A DNA stretch of 64,000 nt. It comes from Galeruca laticollis. Lineage: Eukaryota > Arthropoda > Insecta > Coleoptera > Chrysomelidae. The translations under genes and the position numbers were made by a program. Every line of letters begins with the position of its first letter. The first letter of the stretch is position 1. Under the pieces are notes generated by a model that searched no databases, was not told where the DNA came from, and worked only from the letters and a program-made list of their open reading frames with translations. Shown here one piece after another: positions 34,200 through 45,643 of the stretch. The stretch is from the NCBI GenBank assembly GCA_963921935.1, contig OY998184.1, forward strand, positions 89,936,364-90,000,363. Reading direction: 5' to 3'.

Positions 34200-36324
34200 G
34201 TTAAAAGTACCTAGGAAGTATTAGATTAGATTGGATTAGATTAGATTTTAACTGAGTTACAATGCACTGAAACCTAAGGTTTATTATGCCCCCCCTAACA
34301 GAGCTGTTCTCGCTACTACTACAGCTCGCCTTCAGTTCCAAGGTTCTAATGAACTCTAGTATTTGGGACGGCTTCAACGAGATTAGAACATCACTCTTAC
34401 AAGTTTCTTGTCCGAAGCATTTCTTGCGTTGGCTTGCAATGGCGAGACATCTAGAACTAGGTGATCCGGAGTGTCATCCTTCTCCCCACAGAATCTACAC
34501 TCGTCGATTTCTGCTAGACCTATTCTCTTTAGGTGCTTCCTAAGGCAGCAATGTCCTGTAAGGATGTACCTTATTTTTACTGAGGTAAGGCACTACCAGA
34601 GTGCTTCTCTTTCGGTTTCCTCTTTTTTCCGAAACTCTTTCTTATAGAAGCATTTTCCTACACCACAGAAAGGCTCCTGGCCTATAAAGGACGTTTGTGC
34701 TTCTTTCCTAGCAAGTGTATTGGTCTCATCATTTCCCGTAATTCCCGAGTGGCCAGGAACCTAGACTAAAAAGATACTGTTATTCTTGCCTAATTCATCA
34801 AGTTTTCTTCGACACTGCCATGCCAACTTTGAGTCAATGACATGGGAGCTCAATGCTTTGATAGCTACTTGACTATGAGAATGGACCGATATGTCACATT
34901 TCTGATAGTTTCTTTCTAGGTTCATTTCCACGTATCTTTCGATCGCAAGTATTTCTGCCTAAAAGACGCTCGGAAAGGAACCTAACGATAATGAGTATCT
35001 GGTGCCAGGCCCAAATTCTCCAGCGCCTGCTCCAGTGATGGTTTTTGAACCATCTGTATATCATCTAATTGTGTTTACTTTGAGAGTTTGGGTGGTGTAA
35101 TCCCTTTCTCAGTCGCTCCTCTTATTTAACATCGTAGTGAAATTCTTTTCGATACTTACTTTCTTGATCATTTCGTCACTGGGAAGATTCGCTGATGAGA
35201 TGTATTTTGTTAGAGAAGACCAGGCACCCTTATTTTTAATACTCTCATTGCCTGAATTTTCCTTAGATATTCTAAGAATTGCCTCTTGGGCAGATCTTTC
35301 TATCACCAGATGTAGAGGTGTGAGATCTGTAATGATCTCAAGTGCCCTAGTTGGACACGTTCTCATAGCTCCAGTGATGCGCAAAGGCAAACCTTTGAAC
35401 TTTGTCGAGGGTCTTCCTCGTGCTGTACTGACTTGCTTTCGTATGCCAAACTATTGCCCCATACGTAATTGCTGGTCTCACAATCATGGTGTACATCCAT
35501 CGCAGTATTTTTGGGTCCCAACTCTTACCAGGTAGATTTCTGCACGCCATCAAAGCTTTTATTGCTTAACTAGCAGTTATTTCAACATGCTTATTTCACA
35601 GAAGCTTACTGTCTATGGTTCAGAGTTCTCTGGATGACTTCGGTTAGCTGACACAGAGCCGTCTCAGTTGATCGACTCGCTCTATAGGCATGCTGAAATT
35701 TATGAAGTAGTATATTCTCCAGATTCTCTGTTCTTATATATTTATCCACTACTATCTCCATCGTTTTGAGTAGAAACGATATGAGGCAGATGGATCTAAA
35801 AGATCGGGGATCAGTCCCATCTTTTTTCCCGATTTTTGGTATGAAGGTTACCCTTGCACTTCTCCATTTTCTAGGTATTAGACCCACTGCTAGACTGCTT
35901 CTTGTAATACGCAGCAGGTGAAAAAGAATCTCCTTTATCCCTTGCTGCAGGAGTACTGGAAATATTCTATCCACTCCTGGTGATTTATATGGTTAAAAGG
36001 TACATATTATGCATTCCAACCGCTGTGTCGTAAATAGTTTTATAGCAATATGCCAATCTTTCTTGCGGGATTTTTTGGTGAAGTTCATTACTATTTCAGT
36101 ACTTGTTGCTGGTTCACTACCTGGAAAGTGGGTTCTAAGAAGAAGAATCGATCGTTCCTCTTCACCTGCTGTGTATGTTCCGTCTGGCTTTTTCACCGAC
36201 ATTGTGGGGTTAGTTCCCCCGTTTGCCATGACCTTTTGTAGTCTGGCCGCTTTGTGAGTGGAAGTGATCTTTTCACAAAAGGCTTGAAAATTAAGCCTTT
36301 TGGCCTTCCTAATATCACTTAGTA
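34200..36324 (-). mobile_element. 5'-truncated I/R1-type LINE with RNase H
   Basis: Minus-strand order: a pre-RT linker (DIRKAKRLNFQAFCEKITST, about 36310), RT (35974-35606), the segment after RT (35553-35109), an RNase H-like domain (about 35040-34700) and a C-terminal Cys/His segment CRFCGEKDDTPDHL (about 34510). It ends in a tail of CTAATCTAATC-type repeats (34215-34250), a 3' microsatellite typical of this group. ORF1, endonuclease and the RT start are missing. Confidence 0.85.
34480..36310 (-). pseudogene. LINE ORF2 remnant: RT, RNase H, C-terminal zinc motif
   Basis: RT: FHLLRITRSSLAVGLIPRKW, ARVTFIPKIGKKDGTDPRSF, then HAYRASRSTETAL, with an internal deletion that removes the catalytic Y/FxDD region, since the frame passes from VIQRTLNHRQ (35606) to MACRNLPGKSWDPK (35553). 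Then RPAITYGAIVWHTK, RITGAMRTCPTRALEIITD, and RNase H blocks VHSHSQVAIKALSSHV and VPGHSGITGNDETNTLARK with the GQEPFCGV motif. Several stops interrupt it. RNase H places it in the I/R1 group. Confidence 0.8.
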
Positions 36325-38627
36325 AGTAAGAATACTGGACCGCTATGCCGGTTTGGGGGTACGTTGGTTTACAAAAGTTGAATCAATAGCTACATTAAGT
36401 AAAGAAGATTTAAAGCAGCTTTTAATAGAGGAATGTGAACTATTGCAACAAGATTTAGAAACGATTTCTTAATCCTAAACATCGGCCAAAGATGTTTTAA
36501 ACGAAGATTTCTTCGAAGATGTAACATCTTCTGTTGAAAACAAAAATAGGGTACAATTGATTTAAGAAAAAACATGAATATGCTAGATAGTTGTTATTTA
36601 TTAGTAAAAACAGTACATTAAACTGCCCAGCCAGTATCGTAACAGCCTCGAAGTAAACTTTTTTTTTATATTCTCGAAAGGATGCAGCTCTAGTGATCTG
36701 GGTGATCCCTAAAGGACAGTAACGGCAAAAGGACATTAGTATAGAAATAAGATTTAAAAATTAGGTTATTACAATATTTAGCGATCATTGATCTGGGACG
36801 GTCAATGTCAGTTATTAGTGGAAGCACGTTCTTGTTAATATATAAACAAACACGTACAATTTATAGACGGAGGTCAGGCATGTAGTAAATCATACCTACA
36901 CTTCCTATAAAATGAAAGTTAACGAACCAGGATTAATCAATTGTTATTAATAATTTGAATAAGTCGATTGATATTATATCTGTGTATTTTTAATGTATTA
37001 AAAATGATCCCAGTGATTTTTATAGAAGTGATGTTGTTTATTTTATTCCCGAATACAGGTTGCTAGGTAAGTGTTTGGCTTAAAGATAATATACCTTTAT
37101 GGTAAACGTCTAGTATACGAGGGACACTTACTAAGTAACCACCACAGCTCCTCCTATTACTTTTTTTTAGTTATTACATTCATATCTGGGACGGATGTCA
37201 ATTTTGAGTCATTCTATATGCACAAAAAATTGAAGCGTTTGGCAGTGATTGCAAATATCCCTAACAAAAAAAGCGATTGTGATAATTTAAGTGATATTTA
37301 TTATTACCTATCATCTATTGATATTTATTATTACCTATCATCTATTGATAAAAATCATAAAATCTTTTAATTACAAATTCTTCTTCTATTTAACAAACTT
37401 TAGGTTAAAATAACGTCGTTTAATTAAAAAAAGAAGACACCCATAAATCAATCTATATTATTTAGATCTATGGTTAGTTTAAACATAACCTCTATTTTTT
37501 CAGTTATTTATAAGTTCCTTAAAAGAACAAGTTTGTTGTTGCTGTTATATTTAAAAAATTCAAATACATTTTATGATAGTTTATACAAATATACCATCCT
37601 CGTATACCGTATTCTTGAAAATGGGAAAAATAAATAAATTCCGAAAGCTTGGACATAGAAGTATGAAGAGTTCTCTTCTCAATTTGCCGCTTCCCAAATA
37701 ATCCTGTGTTTATTTATAATTATTACGCAAAACACAAAAGTTTTAAGCGTTTTGCAGTGATCTGAACATTTAAGTGTAATCACTTCATTACGCATCCTGA
37801 GTTTCAGAAAAAGTTTTTCTTTATATAACAATTAACGAATTATTTGGTTAAAATCAGTGTTATTGATTTCTCTTCCACTAATTTTCAAAATTTTTATTTA
37901 TTCTTAATTTAAAGAAAATTAGAAGGAGCTGCACCAAGAAAAAAATACATTGGAAGGATCACTATCGGTTTCCTAGAGGTAAATTGTGGTTTAATTATTA
38001 CTAATCGTAAAGGAGATCGTTGTGTTAAGGGTAGTTTCTGTTCGTCGACCATATTGTATATAGGGTGTTTTTCGTGTCGATTGTGACAGGTCATTCATAA
38101 TAGCTAGTTCATTATTTAAAGATTATGCTAAACGTTACGAGTTTGGAGAGTTATAGATAAAAATTAACATTTTCGCGATAAGAATAATCATTAAGCTTTT
38201 TATTATATATACTAACGATTCGCCCTCTTCTACTTTTAATCGATCATTAACGGGGTCAAGCATCGACCTTCTAGGTATTTTTACGAAGTTTCCCCAATCT
38301 TTCCAACGCGACAGCCCTATTATTAAAAACAAATAATGTTTCTTGTAGGAAAATGAATTAATTTAAGATTTGAGACGTACTATATGGATTTTATGTACAG
38401 GATCGTCAAATTTAATCAATCACTATGTTGGTTCCATTTTGTAAAATACAATTAAAGAGTCTGAAGTTATTTTCTTATGATAGAACTAAAAATTATAACA
38501 GGACTATTAATTATGGAACACGATTCAATTAGAATGGACGAGAAAACTACTTGCATCATATTTTCGTTAAATACAAAGGCATATGTTATTATTATGATTA
38601 TTAATTGATAAGTTTAATTATTTATTA

Positions 38628-38630
<3 letters not shown>
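36325..38630. other. No recognisable gene
   Basis: A short plus-strand peptide at 36370-36470 (SIATLSKEDLKQLLIEECEL) reads like protein but is unassigned. At 37288-37345 a 27-bp unit, TTATTATTACCTATCATCTA..., occurs twice in tandem. The rest is AT-rich without similarity. Confidence 0.35.

Positions 38631-38633
<3 letters not shown>

Positions 38634-38684
<51 letters not shown>
38634..38684. repeat. (TA)n microsatellite
   Basis: About 25 uninterrupted TA units directly abut the MITE at 38685, whose insertion preference for TA may explain the position. Confidence 0.95.
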
Positions 38685-38686
<2 letters not shown>

Positions 38687-38892
38687 GTGTCTCATTATAT
38701 TCTGACTGTTTTTAAGAGCTTATATCTTCGAAACGGTTCTAGATAATAAGATGCGGTTTTCACAGTTAGGTTTAAAATTACCGTAAGTTATGTTGTGACG
38801 CATTTATATAGATGGCCTCGTTCCGGTTTACCCGCTAGAAAAGTGGCGTATTTTCAGAATACAGTAGATGTAATTTTTTAAACGGGACACCC
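38685..38892. mobile_element. 208-bp MITE-like repeat
   Basis: Left end GGGTGTCTCATTATATTCTG and right end read inward GGGTGTCCCGTTTAAAAAAT are similar, and both are preceded by TA-rich sequence. The right end is duplicated at 39523 as part of the higher-order repeat. Confidence 0.55.
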
Positions 38893-39951
38893 TATATATT
38901 TAGCAATTTCATAAAAGACGCATATTTTCACTTTATATCGGTACCTTGAAGTTTAAAATCGGTGCACAGAAAGCGAAGTTAGATAACTTTAACTGGGATA
39001 CTGTAATGGTTCAGATATCTTATTAACAAATAATAATCAACATCACAAAAATATTACGATCATTGACAAAACGTCATATTGTATTTTATATTCAATAAAA
39101 TTGAAGTGTTTAATCTCTCAAAATGTAGTATACAGAGAGATAACTTTAACTGGGATACTGTAATGGTTCAGATATCTTATTAACAAATAATAATCAACAT
39201 CACAAAAATATTACGATCATTGACAAAACGTCATATTGTATTTTATATTCAATAAAATTGAAGTGTTTAATCTCTCAAAATGTAGTATACAGAGAGATAA
39301 CTTTAACTGGGATACTGTAATGGTTCAGATATCTTATTAACAAATAATAATCAACATCACAAAAATATTACGATCATTGACAAAACGTCATATTGTATTT
39401 TATATTCAATAAAATTGAAGTGTTTAATCTCTCAAAATGTAGTATACAGAGAGAAAAGTATATAGAGAGAAAAATGTCGTATTTTCAGAATACAGTAGAT
39501 GTAATTTTTTAAACGGGACACCCTATATATTTAGCAATTTCATAAAAGACGCATATTTTCACTTTATATCGGTACCTTGAAGTTTAAAATCGGTGCACAG
39601 AAAGCGAAGTTAGATAACTTTAACTGGGATACTGTAATGGTTCAGATATCTTATTAACAAATAATAATCAACATCACAAAAATATTACGATCATTGACAA
39701 AACGTCATATTGTATTTTATATTCAATAAAATTGAAGTGTTTAATCTCTCAAAATGTAGTATACAGAGAGATAACTTTAACTGGGATACTGTAATGGTTC
39801 AGATATCTTATTAACAAATAATAATCAACATCACAAAAATATTACGATCATTGACAAAACGTCATATTGTATTTTATATTCAATAAAATTGAAGTGTTTA
39901 ATCTCTCAAAATGTAGTATACAGAGAGAAAAGTATATAGAGAGAAAAATGT
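38847..39951. repeat. Higher-order tandem repeat of 157-bp monomers
   Basis: A 137-bp block (38847-38983) is followed by three 157-bp monomers starting at 38984, 39141 and 39298, then AAAGTATATAGAGAGAAAAA. The whole set is repeated from 39478 with an offset of 631 bp, now with two monomers (39615, 39772). The copies look identical to the base, so the amplification is very recent or reflects assembly. No coding capacity. Confidence 0.95.
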
Positions 39952-40364
39952 CTAATTTCCACTTTTTGAAATCATCAAATTTTGCTTGAATGTCGCATTA
40001 AAAACTTTGATATACGAATAAATGTAACGGCCCTTATAAATAATTTAACGTTTGTAATAATCCGAATATGTTCTGTAAGCCGGCGATGGCAAAAGATAAC
40101 GACGCCTGTTCGAAACGTCGTGTACGATGATTAAACAGAATGTGTATACTTTAGCGAAGTTAATTAGAAGGTACACAAAATGCAGACTGACATTGTGCTT
40201 GCGTGTTATGCAATACGCTATCAAACTTTATATTTCCGTTGTTATAGTTTTATGAAATTTTAATGATTACTCCGACCCCAGTTGACTTCTATCTGAAAAT
40301 ATAATTATGTAGAATGTAACGATAAATAATTCCCAAAAAATTAAAACTAGTATGAAAATAAGAC
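39952..40364 (+). repeat. Spacer with a Penelope-like, ribozyme-like segment
   Basis: AACGACGCCTGTTCGAAACG followed by TCGTG at 40098-40122 has the GAAAC.GTC arrangement of Penelope hammerhead 3' parts, but no CUGANGA is visible upstream. The rest is unassigned. Confidence 0.35.
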
Positions 40365-40639
40365 TGGCAAATGGCATTAATAGTACCAATTTATAAGAAA
40401 GGTGAGGTAAAAGACTGTAATAACTACCGGGAAATAACACCAATTAGCACAGCGATGATACTTTTGGAGCGAATATAAGAGAAAGAATCAGATTGACAGT
40501 GTTACAAAAAAGATGGAATAAAAATTATACATATAAGAAAAATCTAAATATTAGGCTATATAAAGGAAAAACTTTTGCATTGATGGGGACACTTATAAAG
40601 CATGTAGGAAGAGAATATGAAAAATAAAAATTGAAAGAC
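40365..40639 (+). pseudogene. RTE-like LINE RT fragment, left of a MULE
   Basis: The frame reads WQMALIVPIYKKGEVKDCNN then YREITPISTAMILLERI, the W...I..PI.KKG....C.NYR.I..L RT motif. A TAA follows, then IRLTVLQKRWN. The LINE is interrupted at 40640 by the MULE and resumes at 42315. Confidence 0.65.
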
Positions 40640-42305
40640 GGTACCCTGTCGAAATAGCCCACGTCAAAATAGCCCCGACAAAACAGCCCCGGACAAAATA
40701 GCCCCTGACAAAATAGGCCCGACAAATTAGCCTCAGACAAATTAATGTGTGTATTGTAACATGTTTTGATAATTGCAAGCCCAAGAAAGAAAAGATCACT
40801 TCAAACGGTATTTTATTTGAAAATGTCCAACAAGTCAAAAATAAAATAAAACGCATCTCTAGATTATTGTTACCAAAAAATTACATTTCCAGATTATGGG
40901 AAACGCTCCGAAGAAAGTCTAGACTCTCCATATTTGCATCATTTCCAACTAACACTTGTAATCGGTGATTTAGTTGCACATATTTAGACTTACTTGCCTC
41001 CGGTTGGACAATTCCAGCAGCAATGCGAGCTAGTCGGATCTCGATCATATCTTGCTCCTTGCGAAAATGCTCGATGAGCTTAAATAGAGATGGATGATGG
41101 CAATCAACAGTTTGCTGAAATGCTCTATGCCATCCTTCCACTGAATTATTTGTTCTTGGGAGCCCATCGAGCACACGTTGATGAACATTTCAGATATTGA
41201 TGGGAAAACATGGTTGCAGCCGTCTATTACGCCTAATTCGTCCTATGTAAGTATCTTCCCAGTAATCGATGGTCGGGTTTGGGGTAGTCCTCGACAATCT
41301 CTTCGAAAAGTCTGACAACATAACCAATATGTGCAAAACTCAGCGCAAGCAGCATTTTGATGTGCACACGTACATTGTCATCATGCACATAACGTTCGCT
41401 CAAGTTTAACTCTTGCACTTTTCGCTATAAAGATTGTCCTAAGTGAAACAAGGAACCAAAAATTTCTGTGTTGTTAAAAACTTGTGCCACGGCATTCTGA
41501 ATGGCCTTCTCGTAGTCACTCAAAATGCTTCTCGGATTTAAAGGTGGTTTTAGTTTTTGGAATACACGAAAATATGTCGCTTCAGATTTGTTTTTCAGCA
41601 GCACATAGATTAAAGGCACGCACGACTTGTCTTTAAGTGCATGCACGGTAAATAACTGAAAAAATAGTTCCGGTGATACTTTAAATGTACCATCAACGAA
41701 CCAGTGTTGATTATTCTCCAAGATGGTCAGATTTTCCTCGGTGCCAAACATAAATATTCGATCCGGATCATTTCCTCCTGAGTCCCATAGAACGAAGTTT
41801 GCGTTTCTCGTCGTTGTCTGGAGATGGATTGGAATTATAATCTCTGCAACAGTTCTTGGATTTGGATATGGATGACTTGCTCTTCTTCGGATGCGTTCGA
41901 CTGTTCTCTGGATAGCTGTATAGGATGGAAGTTGCACTGCTGCTTCCAGGGATACTCCACTAGAGCAGACTTGATAAATTTGCCTGGGCTTCTCTATAGT
42001 ACTTTGGGCTCGGTGTTTCATCTGGGACGTGCACTTCAAAGCTAAACTTTTCGCTGGATTTGGAGCATGGTTGTGGTCTGTTACGATTTGGCAGTCCACA
42101 TTGAATATTTTCAGACGTACCCTACACCCAGGCAATGCACACCTCCAAAATGTGCTTCCGTCGCGATTGTCTCTTTGTCCGGGGCTGTTTTGTTCGGGGC
42201 TGTTTTGTCCGGGCCTGTTTTCTCCGAGGCTATTTTGTCCGGAGCTGTTTTGTCGGGGCTGTTTTGTCGGGGCTATTTTGACCTGGGCTATTCTGACGGG
42301 TCACG
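40640..42305 (-). mobile_element. MULE family A, copy 1, with array-type TIRs and 9-bp duplication
   Basis: The 1,666-bp element is flanked by TTGAAAGAC on both sides (40631-40639, 42306-42314). Left TIR (40640-40745) has about seven units and right TIR (42165-42305) about nine units of a ~15-bp motif of the form GACAAAATAGCCCCG. The outermost 11 bp are GGTACCCTGTC and, inverted, CGTGACCCGTC. It encodes a MULE transposase on the minus strand. The 9-bp duplication and transposase agree on Mutator-like identity. Confidence 0.93.
40881..42165 (-). pseudogene. MULE transposase (family A)
   Basis: The N-terminus keeps the second half of a FLYWCH-type zinc finger (CALPGCRVRLKIFNVD...DHNH, about 42150-42065). 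The core has NNQHWFVDGTFKVSPELFFQ, PLIYVLLKNKSEATYFRVFQ, LSDYEKAIQNA and FGSLFHLGQ, the MULE DDE region (42135-41425). After a TAG the frame goes on with VHIKMLLALSFAHIGYVVRL (41418-41233). The C-terminus (41174-40881) has LPRTNNSVEGWHRAFQQTVD. Stops and a frameshift near 41235 and 41425 break it. The start of the FLYWCH finger is missing. Confidence 0.85.
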
Positions 42306-42314
42306 TTGAAAGAC

Positions 42315-42445
42315 ACAAATAAAAAGATAAATCATGAAAATATTGCGAGATTGTATGAATAAACGAGGAAAAAACTGGGAAGAAGCAAAGGCCCTAGCTC
42401 ATAATAGAAATGAATGGAGAAAATGGACACAAACATAGTTAATAA
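42315..42445 (+). pseudogene. RTE-like LINE C-terminus, right of the MULE
   Basis: The frame encodes RDCMNKRGKNWEEAKALAHN then RNEWRKW and stops at TAG. This W.EA..LA..R..WR ending is the C-terminus of RTE-like LINE proteins. Excising the MULE and one 9-bp duplication brings it next to 40639, though much of RT is missing. Confidence 0.65.
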
Positions 42446-42455
42446 GACCCTGCAC

Positions 42456-42981
42456 CAGCGGTTCCTAACCGGTGAGTCGCGGAAGAGTTACAGGTGAGTC
42501 AAGAATCGATAATCATCGAATAAATCATCAAAAAAGATAAATAAAATGAAAAAATCGAATGATTTCATGGTGAAGGTTGAATATTGAATGGAAACGAGGA
42601 CAGAATATACAACAGTATCCGTAATTTCAAGGGCGATGTCAGATGGTACTACTACACCACTACGTATTTATATAGACGTCATTTTTCAACTTCGGTTTTC
42701 CTAAAAAACAAATACAATGTTTAAAGTGACTTTGATTAAAAACAGGCTTCATTCATTCCTGTGATTGACGTGTTAGCTCAATTGAAACACTCCTAAAAAT
42801 CTCATTAATATTGTATCCTTACTTAAAAATAGCAATTTTACATATAAATAGATTGTGATAACAATTTTCTTAACTACACTGATCAATTTTTTTTGCCTGT
42901 AAAATTGAGAGCATCATGGACCATGGTGGTATTCCAATAAGCAAAGTTGGGTCGCCAGCAGGAAAATGCTGGGAACCACTG
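42456..42981. mobile_element. Non-autonomous hAT (526 bp)
   Basis: Left end CAGCGGTTCCTAACCGGTGA and right end read inward CAGTGGTTCCCAGCA are hAT-type inverted repeats. Flanks CCCTGCAC (42448-42455) and CCCTACAT (42982-42989) agree at six of eight bases, an aged 8-bp duplication. Internal GTGAGTCGCGG and GGGTCGCC near the ends are typical of ZBED5-related non-autonomous copies. Confidence 0.75.
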
Positions 42982-43365
42982 CCCTACATCACTAAGTGTT
43001 TAGTCATAAAAAAGTCTCTTACTTTTCTTCCAAATTTTTATTTCCTCCTTTCAACTTGATGTTACCTGAGTGAAGAAAAACTAGTCAACGTAGTTAGGAT
43101 TAGAATCAAGGTGATAATTTAAAAAGAGATGGAGTGATTTCATTTTTGTAAAGTAAGATGTCTAGTCTAGAGTATCAGTTTATTGGATACAATATACATA
43201 AGACAAAGTCAGAGCAAGCGATATGATATATACAAAGACACAAAATGCAAGCCAGAACAATAGGACAACTCACAGATAATTGGAGGACAAAACACAGAAT
43301 ATCTCAAGGACGTAAGTGAAAAACCGATTAAATAAATCTATATGTTATATTAAAACAACCTTAAT
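42982..43365. other. Spacer
   Basis: No recognisable gene; leads into the 5'-truncated LINE. Confidence 0.4.
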
Positions 43366-45450
43366 ATAAAATTGAAAAAACTAACAAAGAAACACGTCAA
43401 GTTAGTTGACATCAACAACCTCCGCGACCCATCTAAAAAAGACGAATTGAGAGAGAATGTCAACTATGAAATATCGAATATAAACAACCCAGAATTTGGA
43501 AAAAATATTGAAGAAGATTGGAAAAATATGAGGGATAAAATACATAGAATTGAGAAGGAAGTAATTGGTCGAACACGTACAAACAAGAAAAAAGAATGGA
43601 TGACTGAAGAAATATTAAATATGATGGATAAACGCAGAACATACAAGAATAGATATACGACTTTGTACAAAACACCTAATAAACAAATAGAAAAGAAAAT
43701 AAAGGAAGCATAAGAATACTGGATGGCCCAGAAATGTTGTGAGATTGAAGAGTTACAACAAAAGCACGATCATTCCGCAATTCATAAGAAAGTTGAAGAA
43801 ATGGTAGTCCAGGGAAGAAAGAACATCCCAAACTAGAAAGACCATTGGATAAATTATATTCGACAACTATTCTCTACTAAAGATCCACGTCACTTTAACA
43901 ATGAAGAAGATTCAGAAGAGGCACCAGATATTCTGACATCGGAGGTTGAAAGAGCACTCAAAACCTGCAAAACAGGAAAGGCTGCTGGGCCAGATGGAAT
44001 CCACATTGAGACTTTCAAACTCTTGAACGAGCAAAATAGAAAGGTTTTGACTAAGCTTCTAAATCAAATCTACAAGAGCGGAAACATCCCACGCGACTGG
44101 TTGAAGTCCGACTTCATTCCCATACCGAAGAAAGCAAATGCACATACATGTGAAGATTTCAGACTAATTAGCCTAATGAGTCATGCATTAAAACTTCTTT
44201 TAAAAATCATACACAAACGGATATTCAAAAAATGCCAAATAGATCTAGATGACGCACAGTTCGGTTTTAGAGAAGGAATGGGCACGAGGGAAGCACTGTT
44301 CAGCCTATCTGTATTGTTACAGAAATGTCGAGATCAACAAAAGGAGGCTTTCATCTGTTTTATCGACTACGAGAAGGCGTTCGACAGAGTCGAACACACA
44401 GCCCTGTTCAACATCCTGAAAGAAGAGTGTCTCGATAATAACGACATCCAGTTCCTGAAAAAATTTATACTGGGACCAAACAGCAGCCATCAGGGTCGAA
44501 GGAAACAAAACAGATGATGTACCCATTCATAGGGGAGTGCGACAGGGATGTGTCTTATCGCCCTTACTATTTAATATATATTCTGGCTACATATTCGATG
44601 AAGCTCTACAGGGTATGGAACACGGCATTAGAATAAACGGGCATCTGATTAACAACTTACGCTTTGCAGATGATACCGCCATCATAGCCGATGGCTTAGA
44701 AGGACTCCAACAACTTTTAAATCGAATCGACAGAGTAGGAGAGACCATGGGCTTTAAAATTAATATAAAGAAGACAAAAGTAATGGCCATCACTAGAAGA
44801 ACTAATCCAGCACCAGATATATACATAAAAGGACTACCCATCGAAAAGGTAACCAAGTTCAAGTATTTAGGTACCTGGATAACATCTGATCTGAGTCCTA
44901 GTACAGAAATCAGATCGCGCATAGAACAGGCCAGATCAGTATTCAATAAAATGCGACCAGTGCTTTGTAACCGATCACTGAACTTGAAATTACGCCTTAG
45001 ATTTGTCAATTGTTACATCTATTCAGTCTTGCTGTACGGATCCGAAGTCTGGACCCTAAAGGCCGAAACACTAAGGCGGCTAGAAGCTTTCGAAATGTGG
45101 GTGTATAGAAGGCTCTTAAAAATACCCTGGACATACCACATCAGTAATGAAGAAGTTCTGAGAAGATTAGGTAAGGACAGAGACTTAGTTGTCGACATAA
45201 AGAAGAGAAAAACCGCATACTTGGGACATGTAATCAGGAGTGATAGAATGAGGCTGCTGAAAATAATAATGGAAGGCAAAATAGAAGGCAGACGAGGTAT
45301 AGGAAGACGCCAACATTCGTGGTTGAAAAACATAAGAAACTGGACCGGACTAGACTCACACTCCTTATTCCGAGCTGCTCAAAACCGAACCCAGTTGTTG
45401 CCAACTTTCACTAAGGTAAAGACGGAACCGAAAGAAGAAGAAGAAGATAT
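43366..45450 (+). mobile_element. 5'-truncated RTE-like LINE
   Basis: A linker region, a nearly complete RT and a C-terminal segment are present in order; the endonuclease is missing. The 3' end lies near GAAGAAGAAGAAG (45436-45448), a simple repeat likely to be its 3' tail. Confidence 0.85.
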
Positions 45451-45520
45451 TAAAACATATATTAATACTATAAGATACATGTGTTTTGAAAGAACCTATA
45501 CAATACTAAAATTGACATGA
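43372..45520 (+). pseudogene. LINE reverse transcriptase (endonuclease-reverse transcriptase type)
   Basis: 43372-43713 is the linker after the endonuclease (NKKKEWMTEEILNMMDKRRT), followed by a TAA and another TAG near 43835. RT runs from TGKAAGPDGIHIETFKLL through PIPKKANAHTCEDFRLISLM, DDAQFGFREGMGTREALF and CFIDYEKAFDRVEH (44023-44517). After a one-base shift it continues with VRQGCVLSPLLFNIYSGYIF and the catalytic RFADDTAII, YLGTWITSD and SVLLYGSEVWTL (44537-45520). The C-terminal GRRQHSWLKNIRNWTGLDSH segment is typical. The last ~20 codons beyond 45450 are probably flanking sequence read by chance. Confidence 0.88.
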
Positions 45521-45643
45521 GTGTTTGGCGTATGCCAGTGTATTAATAAAAAAATCGAAAAATGATAATGGAAGCAGCCAGAAAGTGTCGATACTTGGAA
45601 AAGATCAGAAAGAGCAATACAAGGAAAGGGAAGGAAACCAGAT
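45451..45643. other. Spacer
   Basis: Short sequence between the LINE tail and the hAT family 2 end; nothing recognised. Confidence 0.4.

Noticed and set aside
37071..37370. A 99-codon frame with a YYYLSSID repeat.
   Set aside because: The repeat is the translation of a 27-bp tandem duplication; no homologous family or gene signals.
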